A DNA stretch of 64,000 nt from Shimazuella alba (lineage in GTDB: Bacteria > Bacillota > Bacilli > Thermoactinomycetales > Thermoactinomycetaceae), in NCBI RefSeq assembly GCF_009831235.1, contig NZ_WUUL01000003.1, positions 124,001-188,000 on the forward strand, in the 5' to 3' direction. A model generated the notes under the pieces. The model saw only the letters and a list, made by a program, of their open reading frames with translations. It did not search any database and had not been told where the DNA came from. Shown here piece after piece: positions 8,594-17,674 of the stretch. Every line of letters starts with the position of its first letter. The first letter of the stretch is position 1. The position numbers were made by a program, and so were the translations under genes.

Positions 8594-9106
8594 TTACTCC
8601 AGTCCTTCCATCCATTCCATAGTGATTACCTGCTGTTTTACATCAACATCCTTGATGATATCTTCAATATAAGGAATAAGTAAATCCGCTTTTCCTTCTC
8701 TGGACACTACCCACACGTCGTTCGCTGGGAGTGGCAATATCTCTTTGACTCTCCCAACTTGCATTCCATCAGTGGTAACCACTTGACAGCCTATGATTTG
8801 ATGAAAGAAAAAACCATCATCTTCATCTGTTACCTCTTCTTCCTCTGGAACAATTAACCAAGCTCCCTTAAAAGCTTCTGCTTGATTAATGTTATTCCAT
8901 TCTCGGAAACGAATCAGTAGAGTAGATTTATGCGTACGAACCTGAGCTACTGTAAGTGGAAGTTTTTCGACAAGCGTTGGATGTTCTAGCCAAACTTGCT
9001 TTCCAACAGCAAAGCGTTGCTCTGGGAAGTCCGTATTCGCCATGATTTTCACTTCACCGCGAATTCCGTGTGTATTTACCAATTGACCTACGCGAAGAAA
9101 CTCCAT
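8594..9106 (-). CDS. rimM: 16S rRNA processing protein RimM
   Basis: Assists assembly of the 30S head domain around uS19. The N-terminal beta-barrel shows RVGQLVNTHGIRGEVKIM, and the C-terminal PRC-barrel shows FHQIIGCQVVTTDGMQVGRV and LIPYIEDIIKDVD. 170 residues, normal. Immediately upstream of trmD. In Bacillus subtilis the KH-domain gene ylqC (khpA) and ylqD lie between rpsP and rimM; here only 18 bases separate them. Confidence 0.95.
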   Translation of the reverse strand: MEFLRVGQLVNTHGIRGEVKIMANTDFPEQRFAVGKQVWLEHPTLVEKLPLTVAQVRTHKSTLLIRFREWNNINQAEAFKGAWLIVPEEEEVTDEDDGFFFHQIIGCQVVTTDGMQVGRVKEILPLPANDVWVVSREGKADLLIPYIEDIIKDVDVKQQVITMEWMEGLE

Positions 9107-9124
9107 TTTTACGTCAGCCCAACC

Positions 9125-9382
9125 TTACTTTTGTAATTTTTCTAGGATACCTTCTTTACGAAGTAAAGCTTTTACTGTATCAGAAGGTTGCGCTCCTGTT
9201 TGTAACCACTTCAATGCTTTTTCTTCATTGATTTTCACTTGTGCTGGTTCTGTCAATGGATTGAAGTAACCAATCTCTTCAATAAACCGACCATCACGTG
9301 GAGCACGAGCATCAGCTACAACTACACGATAGAAAGGAGCTTTTTTTGCACCCATCCGTTTTAAACGAATTTTCACTGCCAT
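9125..9382 (-). CDS. rpsP: Ribosomal protein bS16
   Basis: 85 residues, typical. [29 protein letters not shown] is diagnostic for bS16, followed by [10 protein letters not shown]. Good ribosome site (AGGTGAAAG). Placed between ffh and rimM as in other Bacillales, but with no khpA after it. Confidence 0.98.
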   Translation of the reverse strand: MAVKIRLKRMGAKKAPFYRVVVADARAPRDGRFIEEIGYFNPLTEPAQVKINEEKALKWLQTGAQPSDTVKALLRKEGILEKLQK

Positions 9383-9419
9383 TTTCTTTCACCTCCACTC
9401 TAGAGTAAACTTTTTTGGC

Positions 9420-10763
9420 CTATCCCATAAATGGAAACTTAAAGCCTTTTCGCTTTTTCGTATTTTTCATCATAGAAGCCATCTGTTTCATGCTTTTCTT
9501 CATCTCTTGAAATTGCTTGAGTAGCTGGTTGACATCTTGTACAGAAGTTCCGCTTCCCATTGCAATTCTCCTTCTACGGCTTGCATTTAAGATTTCGGGA
9601 TGATCTTTTTCATGAGAAGTCATAGACTGAATAATCGCCTCGATACGATCCATTTTTTTCTCATCAACTGTAACATTCTTTAAAGCTTTTGCATTTGCTC
9701 CTGGGATCATTGCTAACATATCTTCCAATGGACCCATTTTTCTAACTTGTTGTAGCTGATCTAAGAAATCGTTTAGCGTCAGTTTTTGACTGCGCATTTT
9801 CTTTTCCAGCTCTTTGGCTTTTTCTACATCCACTGCCTCTTGTGCTTTTTCGATGAGAGAAAGTACATCACCCATCCCAAGGATACGAGATGCCATGCGA
9901 TCAGGATGGAACGGTTCAAGCGCATCCGCTTTTTCACCCATACCAACAAATTTGATGGGACAGTTTGTTACAGCTTTTACTGATAAAGCTGCTCCACCAC
10001 GAGTATCTCCATCTAATTTGGTAAGGATAACACCGGTTAATTCCATTTCACGGTGAAAACTTTCTGCCACGTTCACAGCATCTTGACCGGTCATGGCATC
10101 AATAACCAGAAGAATCTCATCCGGTTCCGCAACTTTGCGAACTCCCCTTAGTTCATCCATCATTTGCTCGTCTACATGCAAGCGACCTGCAGTATCAATC
10201 AATACCGTATCAAACTGCTCTTTCTTTGCTTTCTCAATACCCGCTTGAGCAATTTTCACAGGATTTTCTTTGTCCCCTAGAGAAAATACCAGTACTCCTA
10301 GTTGTTCTCCTAAGACTTCCAATTGTTTGATAGCAGCTGGACGATAAATATCCGCCGCAACTAATAGCGGTTTTTTGTTTTGCTTGGAGAGCAATCGTGC
10401 TAGTTTAGCAGATGATGTTGTTTTCCCCGCTCCTTGCAAACCTACCATCATGATAATAGTCGGAGGTTTGCTTGCAACAGCTAATTTGCTCTCTTGCCCA
10501 CCCATCAACTCAGTCAATTCTTCGTTTACAACTTTCACTACTTGTTGCCCTGGAGTGAGACTTTTCAATACTTCTTGTCCGATAGCCCTTTCTTTCACAC
10601 GATCTATAAACGTTTTCACTACTTTAAAGTTTACATCCGCTTCCAAAAGCGCTAATCGAATCTCTCGCATTGCCTCTTTTACATCTGCTTCTGTTACTTT
10701 TCCTTTCCCACGAAGCTTTGACATAATGGATTGCAGTCGGCCAGATAATCCTTCAAAAGCCAT
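9420..10763 (-). CDS. ffh: Signal recognition particle protein Ffh
   Basis: SRP54-type GTPase that binds signal sequences emerging from the ribosome and the SRP RNA. The N domain occupies about residues 1-85, and the G domain carries GLQGAGKTTSSAKLA (P loop, about 105), DTAGRLHVD and TKLDGDTRGGAAL. The methionine-rich M domain (about residues 300-447) has MRSQKLTLNDFLDQL and the RNA-binding helix SRRRRIAMGSG. 447 residues, as in Bacillus. Preceded by ylxM in the same direction. Confidence 0.98.
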   Translation of the reverse strand: MAFEGLSGRLQSIMSKLRGKGKVTEADVKEAMREIRLALLEADVNFKVVKTFIDRVKERAIGQEVLKSLTPGQQVVKVVNEELTELMGGQESKLAVASKPPTIIMMVGLQGAGKTTSSAKLARLLSKQNKKPLLVAADIYRPAAIKQLEVLGEQLGVLVFSLGDKENPVKIAQAGIEKAKKEQFDTVLIDTAGRLHVDEQMMDELRGVRKVAEPDEILLVIDAMTGQDAVNVAESFHREMELTGVILTKLDGDTRGGAALSVKAVTNCPIKFVGMGEKADALEPFHPDRMASRILGMGDVLSLIEKAQEAVDVEKAKELEKKMRSQKLTLNDFLDQLQQVRKMGPLEDMLAMIPGANAKALKNVTVDEKKMDRIEAIIQSMTSHEKDHPEILNASRRRRIAMGSGTSVQDVNQLLKQFQEMKKSMKQMASMMKNTKKRKGFKFPFMG

Positions 10764-10781
10764 CTTCTCACCTCACTAACG

Positions 10782-11108
10782 CTAATCTATCATCTGCTGA
10801 ATCAAAGGTGCTAACTCCTCTTTTAAAGAGGGATCAGCAGACAACTTGGAGAGAATTTTCTTTGCTATTTGATCACGCTCACGGTATTTTGCAACCATAC
10901 CGAGCTTGTTCTCATATTCTATCAAATGTTGCCCAGCACGTTTAATGCCTTCAAACACTGCTTGTCTTGAAGTCCCTTGATGGTTTGCAATCTCTGACAA
11001 GGACCAATCATCATGGTAGTAACATTCTAAAATCAATTGTTGTTTCTCGGTTAAGAGAGACCCATAAAAATCATATAATAGGTTTATTTCTGTTGTTTGT
11101 TCAAGCAA
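10782..11108 (-). CDS. ylxM: YlxM helix-turn-helix protein of the SRP pathway
   Basis: 108 residues of the UPF0122 family. LLYDFYGSLLTEKQQLILECYYHDDWSLSEIANHQGTSRQAVFEGIKRA shows a sigma-70 region-4-like helix-turn-helix. In streptococci and bacilli the protein interacts with SRP components. TTG start at 11108 with AGAGGTG eight bases upstream. It heads the ylxM-ffh-rpsP-rimM-trmD-rplS unit. Its usual upstream neighbour ftsY is 12 kb away because accessory genes intervene. Confidence 0.92.
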   Translation of the reverse strand: MLEQTTEINLLYDFYGSLLTEKQQLILECYYHDDWSLSEIANHQGTSRQAVFEGIKRAGQHLIEYENKLGMVAKYRERDQIAKKILSKLSADPSLKEELAPLIQQMID

Positions 11109-11398
11109 ATCTGATCACCTCTTGTTTGTGTCAAGGTGATTTCCTTTACAGTTGAAAATAGTAACAGAAAACGAACATCGAGTCAAGACTAATACTTTAT
11201 CGTCTATATACTAAAAACGAAGTTTGATTTCAATAAATAGCAGCTTTTTAATTTTAAGCATATACGTGACATATCCAAAGTGATTTATGAACATATAGAT
11301 CTATTGTCTTTTTCACTGAAAATTGGGACATCAATTTCCCGAATCTATGGCAGTATCACATTTTAGAAAGATATTGCACATTTAAGGAGGAATTTTCC

Positions 11399-11615
11399 AT
11401 ACAGCAGCTTAAGACAGAAAAGCTCCATATTGACCTAGACTATAGCTTCTACTGGGATGACTTCGCCAGCGGTGAACAATCTGAAGGACTGGACCAGCTT
11501 CCGCATCGAGGTACGCGGATGGCCGAATGCGGATCTCCAAGAGGGGTCAGTTCAATTGGCAGGAGGGTGTGTTGATCACCTCGCTGTTGTATTTGCGCAA
11601 CAAAAAAACATCTAA
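11399..11615 (+). pseudogene. Decayed small orphan gene with lost start codon and a frameshift
   Basis: An ideal ribosome site (AAGGAGG, 11384-11390) is followed 8 bases later by ATA CAG CAG, as if an ATG had mutated to ATA. The first frame reads TEKLHIDLDYSFYWDDFASG; about base 11465-11480 the plausible coding continues one frame over as NNLKDWTSFRIEVRGWPNAD and LAGGCVDHLAVVFAQQ, ending at TAA 11613-11615. G+C is higher than in surrounding DNA. No family recognised. Resembles the intact orphan genes elsewhere in the window in size, composition and placement. Confidence 0.5.
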
Positions 11616-11638
11616 AATTAAAGATGCTTTTTCATTAG
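11606..11638 (+). terminator. Weak hairpin with T-run after the decayed orphan gene
   Basis: CATCT (609-613 of the 11 kb line) pairs with AGATG about 9 bases later and is followed by CTTTTT. Short stem, modest confidence. Confidence 0.4.
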
Positions 11639-11705
11639 AAATATCAACTAAACAGTATTAGATACGAAAACTATATTAGCAGCAAAGTAATACATGAAAG
11701 ATGAT

Positions 11706-11743
11706 TGGACACGGAATACATAGGACCTTGCATTCCGTGTCCA
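11706..11743. terminator. Perfect 12-bp hairpin after the orphan gene at 11756
   Basis: TGGACACGGAAT (11706-11717) and ATTCCGTGTCCA (11732-11743) are perfectly complementary. The hairpin begins 12 bases after the stop of the minus-strand gene and has no T-run. Confidence 0.6.
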
Positions 11744-11755
11744 GTCTGAACAGTA

Positions 11756-12004
11756 TCAGACTCCGACTGCACTACTCACCATTTGCCAAGACGACCATGT
11801 ATCCTCAGCCGCAAAGAAGGCTTCCAAGACAATGTTTTCTCTGTCAAGATTCTTATGAGGAAACTTGACAGCGCTAGCCTTACGCTCAGCCTCACGCTGG
11901 ATAAACGACAAGGATTCCTGAAATCCAAGATCATTTCCAATCGCATGCAGTGCTGCTTCATAAGCAGTCTGCTTGACAACCTGAGCAGCCTTTTCAAGCT
12001 TCAT
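11756..12004 (-). CDS. Unrecognised 82-residue protein (orphan cassette)
   Basis: No family recognised. ATG at 12004 follows AAGGAG at six bases' distance. Predicted to be soluble, helical and charged: KLEKAAQVVKQTAYEAALHAIGND, then EREAERKASAVKFPHKNLDRE-like sequence with no membrane segment. Monocistronic, in an intergenic stretch between ylxM and the VOC gene, followed by a U-less perfect hairpin. Member of the dispersed orphan set by size, isolation and hairpin rather than by sequence similarity. Confidence 0.6.
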   Translation of the reverse strand: MKLEKAAQVVKQTAYEAALHAIGNDLGFQESLSFIQREAERKASAVKFPHKNLDRENIVLEAFFAAEDTWSSWQMVSSAVGV

Positions 12005-12208
12005 AACAGCTCCTTAAGAGTACAGAACGGGTACAATCATTTTATCACAATAATTATTGTTTTCTCAAATTATCTCCTTCTGAACAATAAAGAAAAGGGT
12101 GAAGTGACATAGATACAGAAAAAGGAACCTATGTGTGAAAAGCTCCTTTTATATAGGGAAAATGATGACTCGAGAAATGTACAAGCGTCATTTGCAATTT
12201 ATTTTGCA

Positions 12209-12559
12209 TCACACATGAGTAACAATATTCACTAGTTTTCCAAATGGATCTCGAACGAAGAAGCGACGAACTCCCCAAGTCTCGTTAACTGGACCGTATT
12301 CGATCAAAAAACCAGCGTTTTTCATACGATCCAAAACTTCATCGACATCATCGACTTCGATCGATAAATCAGGTGTAGGTGTATTTGAACCACCTTGTGT
12401 AGCAAAACTAATTTGAACACTCATTTTTTCATCTGACCCGTAAGTAATGATCCAGCCATGATCCATTCGAATATCTAACCCAAGCACATCTTGGTAAAAA
12501 ATCTTAGCGGCAGATACATCTTGAGTTTCTATATTAGCAATGATACGTTTAACCTTCAT
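12209..12559 (-). CDS. VOC-family (glyoxalase/bleomycin-resistance fold) protein
   Basis: 116 residues, one VOC module made of two beta-alpha-beta-beta-beta units. VKRIIANIETQDVSAAKIFYQDVLGLDI opens the first unit. The second shows DVDEVLDRMKNAGFLIEYGPVNETWGVRRFFVRDPFGKLVNIVTHV, whose FFVRDPFGKLVNI end is classic. Members include metalloenzymes and antibiotic-binding proteins; substrate cannot be inferred here. Own ribosome site (GGGAGATTAAAA-ATG), apparently monocistronic. Confidence 0.88.
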   Translation of the reverse strand: MKVKRIIANIETQDVSAAKIFYQDVLGLDIRMDHGWIITYGSDEKMSVQISFATQGGSNTPTPDLSIEVDDVDEVLDRMKNAGFLIEYGPVNETWGVRRFFVRDPFGKLVNIVTHV

Positions 12560-12707
12560 TTTTAATCTCCCGTCATCTCAAGCAGAAACTTACGATAGAT
12601 CATATACAAATCAATCTATGACTCTTCTTTGATAGAATTCATCCTTATACTTATTTTATATAGTTACATTCATATAGTGTTCATTTTTTATTAGTTAATA
12701 AAACGGA

Positions 12708-13670
12708 TTAGGTATGCTTTTGGATAATACTCCCCAGCTTCGTTGCATCTACATTGCTTCCACTCAATATCGTACAAACCTTTTGTCCTGCTAGATTTAA
12801 ATGACCATTTAATAGTGCAGCAACACCCACTGCGCCTGAACCCTCAATCATAAAATGATGCTCTTTGGCTAACCAATACATCGCATGAGCTATTTCTGCT
12901 TCTTCTACCAAAATGAAGTCGTCCACTACTTGTAAAGCGAGATCGAGATTTCCTTGGCTAATGCCGCCGTGCAGGCCATCCGCTAAGGAGTCAAAATAGG
13001 TCACATCTGCTATTTTTTTCTCACGGAAAGAATAATACCACGGTGGGGAAGCATGAGACTGTATGCCCATTACCCGAATATCAGGATTAATCGCTTTCGC
13101 TGCAACTGCTACTCCACAAATTAATCCTCCCCCACCAGCAGGAACGACAAGGGTATCGAAATCAGGCTGTTCCAATAAAATCTCCAAACCAACTGTGCCT
13201 TGACCTGCGATAATCTGCTCATCTTCAAATGCATGTACAAAAGTTCTACCTGTTGTTTCTGCTAATTGAAATGCATGAGCTTCCGCTTCATCATAATTAT
13301 CTCCGAATTCTACTAACTGGGCTCCAAATCTTTGAATTCCTGCTTTTTTGGTTTCAGGAGCATTTTTTGGGACGACAATCAATGCAGAAATATGTAAGTG
13401 AGCAGATGCATAAGCCACACCTTGTGCATGATTACCCGCTGATGCAGTAATAACTCCTTTTTCCCTCTCTCTGGGTGAGAGAGAAAACAGTTTGGTAAAA
13501 GCTCCTCTTAGTTTAAATGAACCTGTCTTTTGTAATGCTTCTACCTTCAACCAAACATCCGCTCCCACTTTTTCAGACAACGCAGGAGAAGAAAGAAGCG
13601 GTGTTGGGTTAATTTGATCTTTAATTTTTGCTTGTGCTTTTATTACATCTAATAAAGATACATCTAACAT
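12708..13670 (-). CDS. Threonine/serine dehydratase-family PLP enzyme (EutB-like)
   Basis: 320-residue fold-type II PLP enzyme without a regulatory domain. Catalytic Lys is in GSFKLRGA; ASAGNHAQG and PAGGGGLICG bind the cofactor. Members include catabolic threonine dehydratases, serine racemases and EutB of hydroxyectoine degradation. The last is attractive because an ornithine-cyclodeaminase-type gene (EutC-like), an M20 deacylase, an aminotransferase and a permease are neighbours, but the ectoine hydrolase DoeA is missing, so ectoine use is not claimed. ATG at 13670 follows TTGGAGG. Last gene of the YfcC-M20-dehydratase unit. Confidence 0.85.
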   Translation of the reverse strand: MLDVSLLDVIKAQAKIKDQINPTPLLSSPALSEKVGADVWLKVEALQKTGSFKLRGAFTKLFSLSPREREKGVITASAGNHAQGVAYASAHLHISALIVVPKNAPETKKAGIQRFGAQLVEFGDNYDEAEAHAFQLAETTGRTFVHAFEDEQIIAGQGTVGLEILLEQPDFDTLVVPAGGGGLICGVAVAAKAINPDIRVMGIQSHASPPWYYSFREKKIADVTYFDSLADGLHGGISQGNLDLALQVVDDFILVEEAEIAHAMYWLAKEHHFMIEGSGAVGVAALLNGHLNLAGQKVCTILSGSNVDATKLGSIIQKHT

Positions 13671-13692
13671 ATAAAAACCTCCAATATACATA

Positions 13693-14838
13693 TCAAGAAC
13701 GATGCAGAATTAATTCACAAAACAAACGAATAGCAATAGGAATTGCTTCTTCATCTATATCAAAACGAGGATCATGATGCGGATAACGACTCACTTCACT
13801 GTTCATCCCCACAAAGATAAAGGTTCCTGGCTTTTTTTGCTGATAGTAGGAAAAATCTTCAGCTGCCATGGATGGTTCTATTGTCTCATACGTATTTGCT
13901 GGAAAGGAAGTAGTAATCACCTCTTTCGCATACTCACTTGTGACAATGTCATTGATAACTGGTGGTGTTCCCTTTAACAGTTGAAAAGAAATCGTTGCTC
14001 CATATGCTCCACAAATCCCTTTTGCTAATCGCTCCAATTCGGTTGGAAGCCATTGTCGTACCTCATTGGTAAAGGCACGAATCGTTCCATAAAGCGTCGC
14101 TTGATTCGGAATAATATTGTATGTTGTTCCTGCTATTATTTTTCCAACTGTGATTACAGCTGGGTTCATTGGATTTATTCTTCTACTGATAATCGATTGA
14201 ATACCGCTGATTACTTGGCTAGCAATAAAAATAGGATCAACTGTTTCATGCGGCAATGCACCATGCCCGCCAGATCCATTGATCACGAGTTCAAATTCAT
14301 CTGATGAAGCCATCATTGAACCAGATTTCAGGCCAATTTTCCCTTTTTTTAATGGTTGCCACAGGTGAAGCCCATAAATCTCATCAATCGACTCCAACAC
14401 ACCCTGCTTCATCAAAGCTTCTGCGCCACTGGGACCTGTTTCCTCAGCAGATTGGAAGATGAATACCAAGTTTGGCTTGATCAAATCTCTGTTTTCTGTT
14501 GCCCATTTTGCTACTGCTAACAAAATCGATGTATGTCCATCATGTCCACATACATGAGCAACCCCGGGATTTTGAGATAAGCACACTTTGTCCCCTTCTT
14601 CTTGGATTGCCAAAGCATCTATATCTGCACGCAAGCCAATTGTTTTCCCCCCTTCTCTCCCTAGAAGATACGCAACCAAACTAGGTGGCTGAAATTCTAA
14701 AATTTCCATTCCAAGTTCTTCAATGTTCTTTTTGATATATTGATGTGTCTCATATTCTTGTCCTGATACCTCTGGAAACTGATGAAGATGACGACGATGA
14801 GAAATGGCCCAAGTTGCTAATTCTTCTGTCACTTCCAT
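13693..14838 (-). CDS. M20-family amidohydrolase (N-acyl amino acid deacylase type)
   Basis: About 381 residues of the M20D family (hippurate hydrolase/carboxypeptidase type). Metal and catalytic signatures: GLRADIDALAIQEE, CHGHDGHT-like VCGHDGHTSILL, QSAEETGPSGAEAL with the catalytic Glu, and the late His in HHDPRFDID. These zinc enzymes remove acyl groups from amino acids in the cytoplasm. No signal peptide is seen. ATG at 14838 with AAGGAG at 11 bases is preferred to a GTG that abuts the ribosome site. Between the permease and dehydratase genes with spacings near 20 bases, so cotranscribed. Confidence 0.9.
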   Translation of the reverse strand: MEVTEELATWAISHRRHLHQFPEVSGQEYETHQYIKKNIEELGMEILEFQPPSLVAYLLGREGGKTIGLRADIDALAIQEEGDKVCLSQNPGVAHVCGHDGHTSILLAVAKWATENRDLIKPNLVFIFQSAEETGPSGAEALMKQGVLESIDEIYGLHLWQPLKKGKIGLKSGSMMASSDEFELVINGSGGHGALPHETVDPIFIASQVISGIQSIISRRINPMNPAVITVGKIIAGTTYNIIPNQATLYGTIRAFTNEVRQWLPTELERLAKGICGAYGATISFQLLKGTPPVINDIVTSEYAKEVITTSFPANTYETIEPSMAAEDFSYYQQKKPGTFIFVGMNSEVSRYPHHDPRFDIDEEAIPIAIRLFCELILHRS

Positions 14839-14856
14839 TGCTGTGTACACTCCTTC

Positions 14857-16260
14857 TTAGAATGGTCCATATCCAATGAGATGTGCAACGATAACTGCAA
14901 TAAGTCCGATTCCATATTGCATCGCGATCAAGGGAAGAATCCACTTTACCCAACGTGTCCAAGGGATGCCAGCTAAAGCTAATCCCGCCATAAAGTAGCC
15001 AGAAGTAGGAAGAATAATATTACCAATTCCATCTTGTATAGAGAACGCTAATACTGCAGTTTGCCGAGTAACACCGACTAAATCTGCAAGAGGAGCTATG
15101 ATTGGCATCGTTAAAGCTGCCTGACCACTTCCTGATGGTACAATAAAGTTTATAATTGCTTGGAATATATAAATCCCTACAGCGCTAAGATAAGCCGGAA
15201 CAGAATCCAGGACAGACGCAGCAGAATATAAAATGGTATCAATGATTCGACCATCTGTTAAAATAACAACCACTGCTTTTGCTACCCCAATAATTAATGC
15301 TCCAGAGATAACTCCAGCAGATCCAGACATAAAGTTTTCTACAAAAGTATTAGGATGTATTCGACCAATAAACCCTACTATAATCGAAAGAATGATAAAC
15401 ATTCCAGAAATCTCTGTCATAAACCAACCATATTTGATAACACCAAAAGCAATAATCACAAAGTTAAGTAAAAAGCAAATAAGGACCGCTTTATGTCTTC
15501 CTGTAAATGGAATATCAGTCTTCGTTTTATCTATTTTTGTATATTTCCCATCACCGAAAAACCCTTTACTGGGGTCCGCTTTCACTTTGGCAGCATAGCG
15601 ATAAACAAACCACGCTCCAACGATATACATGATGATAAATAAAACAATACGGAAGCCTATGCCTGAAAACATCGGAAGTTTGGCTATCCCTTGGGCAACA
15701 CCAACTGTAAACGGATTCATCACAGCTGTAGTAAATCCGATCGATGCTCCCACCAAAACAATAGCAGTACCTGTGATCACATCAAAACCTAAGGAGAGTG
15801 CTAAAGAAATTAAAATCGGAATATATACCAATGTTTCCTCTGCCATTCCGATGAGTGAACCACCAATTGCAAAAAATAGCATCATAAATGGAATCAACCA
15901 TTTTTCTTTATTTCCTAGTTTTCGAGAAGCACTTAAGATAAAAGCCTCAATCGCTCCAGTAGAAACAATAATCCCAAACGAACCACCAATAATGAGAACA
16001 AAGAAAATGATATCAGCAGCTTCTACCATGCCTTTGTGAAAAGAACTAGCAAAATCCATTAGATTAAGTGAAGCCGATTCAACATGCTTATATGTGTTTG
16101 GAACAACCACACTACGACCATCAATTTCTGTTCGCTGATACTCTCCAGCCGGTACAACATACGTCAAAATAAGTGCAATAGCAAGTACGATCGTGAGCAA
16201 TACGAAAACGTTAATCTCTCTCGTTTTCTTTGGAATAGATAAGTTTGTTACCTTGTTCAC
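14857..16260 (-). CDS. YfcC/DcuC-family membrane permease
   Basis: About 467 residues with roughly a dozen hydrophobic segments, starting with VFVLLTIVLAIALILTYVV followed by PAGEYQR, which is typical for the YfcC branch (Pfam C4-dicarboxylate anaerobic carrier). Later FIVPSGSGQAALTMPIIAPLADLVG is the conserved re-entrant motif. Substrates in the family include dicarboxylates and basic amino acids or their N-acyl forms; here the partner deacylase suggests an amino-acid conjugate (inference). GTG at 16260, ten bases after GGGAGG, is preferred to a TTG three codons upstream. Confidence 0.88.
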   Translation of the reverse strand: MNKVTNLSIPKKTREINVFVLLTIVLAIALILTYVVPAGEYQRTEIDGRSVVVPNTYKHVESASLNLMDFASSFHKGMVEAADIIFFVLIIGGSFGIIVSTGAIEAFILSASRKLGNKEKWLIPFMMLFFAIGGSLIGMAEETLVYIPILISLALSLGFDVITGTAIVLVGASIGFTTAVMNPFTVGVAQGIAKLPMFSGIGFRIVLFIIMYIVGAWFVYRYAAKVKADPSKGFFGDGKYTKIDKTKTDIPFTGRHKAVLICFLLNFVIIAFGVIKYGWFMTEISGMFIILSIIVGFIGRIHPNTFVENFMSGSAGVISGALIIGVAKAVVVILTDGRIIDTILYSAASVLDSVPAYLSAVGIYIFQAIINFIVPSGSGQAALTMPIIAPLADLVGVTRQTAVLAFSIQDGIGNIILPTSGYFMAGLALAGIPWTRWVKWILPLIAMQYGIGLIAVIVAHLIGYGPF

Positions 16261-16466
16261 TTGTCTCAAACCTCCCAGTACTGTGCAATCAGGTATGTTG
16301 CTAGGTTTTAAAAGATTCTAATATAAATGTAAAAATATAAATCACCATACACATTTATGCATTTTTTATTTGAAAAAATTCTAACACAGCACATTTACCG
16401 GAAACTAATTAATTTAATCAATAGTATATATTATAAAATTTTATACCATAGAGAGTAAGCACAAAA

Positions 16467-16514
16467 AATGGGAAGCAGGGAGTAAGAATATACATGCTTA
16501 CACTGCTTCCCATT
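16467..16514 (-). terminator. Strong terminator after the aminotransferase gene
   Basis: On the minus strand AATGGGAAGCAG with CTTAC/GTAAG extension folds into a long hairpin whose end CTTCCCATT runs into TTTTTT. It separates the cyclodeaminase-aminotransferase unit from the YfcC-M20-dehydratase unit. Confidence 0.88.
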
Positions 16515-16528
16515 AATGGAAACCCTAT

Positions 16529-17650
16529 TTACCGAAGTGTTTGAGTGAACTCCGATACTTTTTCCAATCCATTTCTCAATACAGCTGTTGCACACGCATA
16601 GCCAATTCGCAGCGTCCCCTCTAAATTAAAACAAGAACCCGGAGTTAAAAAAGCTCCATTTGTTTGAAAGAGTTGCAAACAAAATTGCTCAGAAGAAAGA
16701 GGATACTCATAATGAAGCAAAGCTGTAGTTCCCGCTTTTGGTTTTACATAATGAATCAATGGTTCTTTTTGAATCCATTCATCCAGTATTGCTAAATTAT
16801 CACGAACTATCTTTAAATTGCGATCCAATATTTTATCGTAGTTACGCAATGCATGCACTGCGAGCAGATCATCAATCATCCCACAGCTAATCGTAGTATA
16901 ATCGCGATGTTTTAAGCATTCATGGATCACTTCTGGGGAAGCTGCTATCCATCCTAGTCGTAAACCAGCTAGTGATAATACTTTTGACATACTTGATGTG
17001 CTGATTCCTTTTTCATAAAGATCTACAATAGAAGAGATGTGCTGGTCTTCCTGCAACAAATTGCGATATACTTCATCGCTTAAAATATAAGCATCTGCCT
17101 CTTGGGCAATTGCGACTATTTCTTTTAACGTATCATTATCCATTAAAGCGCCTGTTGGATTGTTTGGGTTGTTGATGATGATACATTTTGTTTTCTTCGT
17201 AACAAGAGAACGGAGTTCATCCATATCTGGTAAGTAATTATTTTCCTTTCGTAGAGGAAGTAGATCAACCGTCGCTCCAAATGATTTCGGGACATCGTAC
17301 AATTGTTGATAGGTAGGATGTACAGCAACGACATGATCTCCTGGCTGGATGATGGAATACAAGACTAAAAAATTTGCACCAATCGCACCATTCATCAACA
17401 ATACTTGCTCTTCATTAATCGTTTGATATAACCCAGCTATTCTCTGTCTAAACTCAGGTGAACCGATAATATGACCATAGGTCAACTTTTGTTTGGATAC
17501 TTCCTGAAAAAAATCTACTGGATTTGTACCATCTAACGAGATCAATTCTTCCACAGTTAACGAATCAACACATGTTTCTGCAATATTATAAACTGCTTCA
17601 TGTTCATATTCATTCATCCATTCTTCTACTTTAAAAGCAGGAATTCGCAT
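16529..17650 (-). CDS. Class I/II aminotransferase
   Basis: 373-residue fold-type I PLP enzyme. NNPNNPTGALMD, ILSDEVYRNL and the Schiff-base lysine in SSMSKVLSLAGLRLGW are clear, as is the C-terminal Arg in GTLRIGYA. The nearest named relatives by pattern are aspartate/capreomycidine-synthase-like aminotransferases; the substrate is not known. 24 bases after the cyclodeaminase gene and ending at a strong terminator, so these two form one unit. Probably transfers the amino group of the product made by its neighbours. Confidence 0.9.
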   Translation of the reverse strand: MRIPAFKVEEWMNEYEHEAVYNIAETCVDSLTVEELISLDGTNPVDFFQEVSKQKLTYGHIIGSPEFRQRIAGLYQTINEEQVLLMNGAIGANFLVLYSIIQPGDHVVAVHPTYQQLYDVPKSFGATVDLLPLRKENNYLPDMDELRSLVTKKTKCIIINNPNNPTGALMDNDTLKEIVAIAQEADAYILSDEVYRNLLQEDQHISSIVDLYEKGISTSSMSKVLSLAGLRLGWIAASPEVIHECLKHRDYTTISCGMIDDLLAVHALRNYDKILDRNLKIVRDNLAILDEWIQKEPLIHYVKPKAGTTALLHYEYPLSSEQFCLQLFQTNGAFLTPGSCFNLEGTLRIGYACATAVLRNGLEKVSEFTQTLR

Positions 17651-17674
17651 CTCAACACCTCATTTCTATACACA

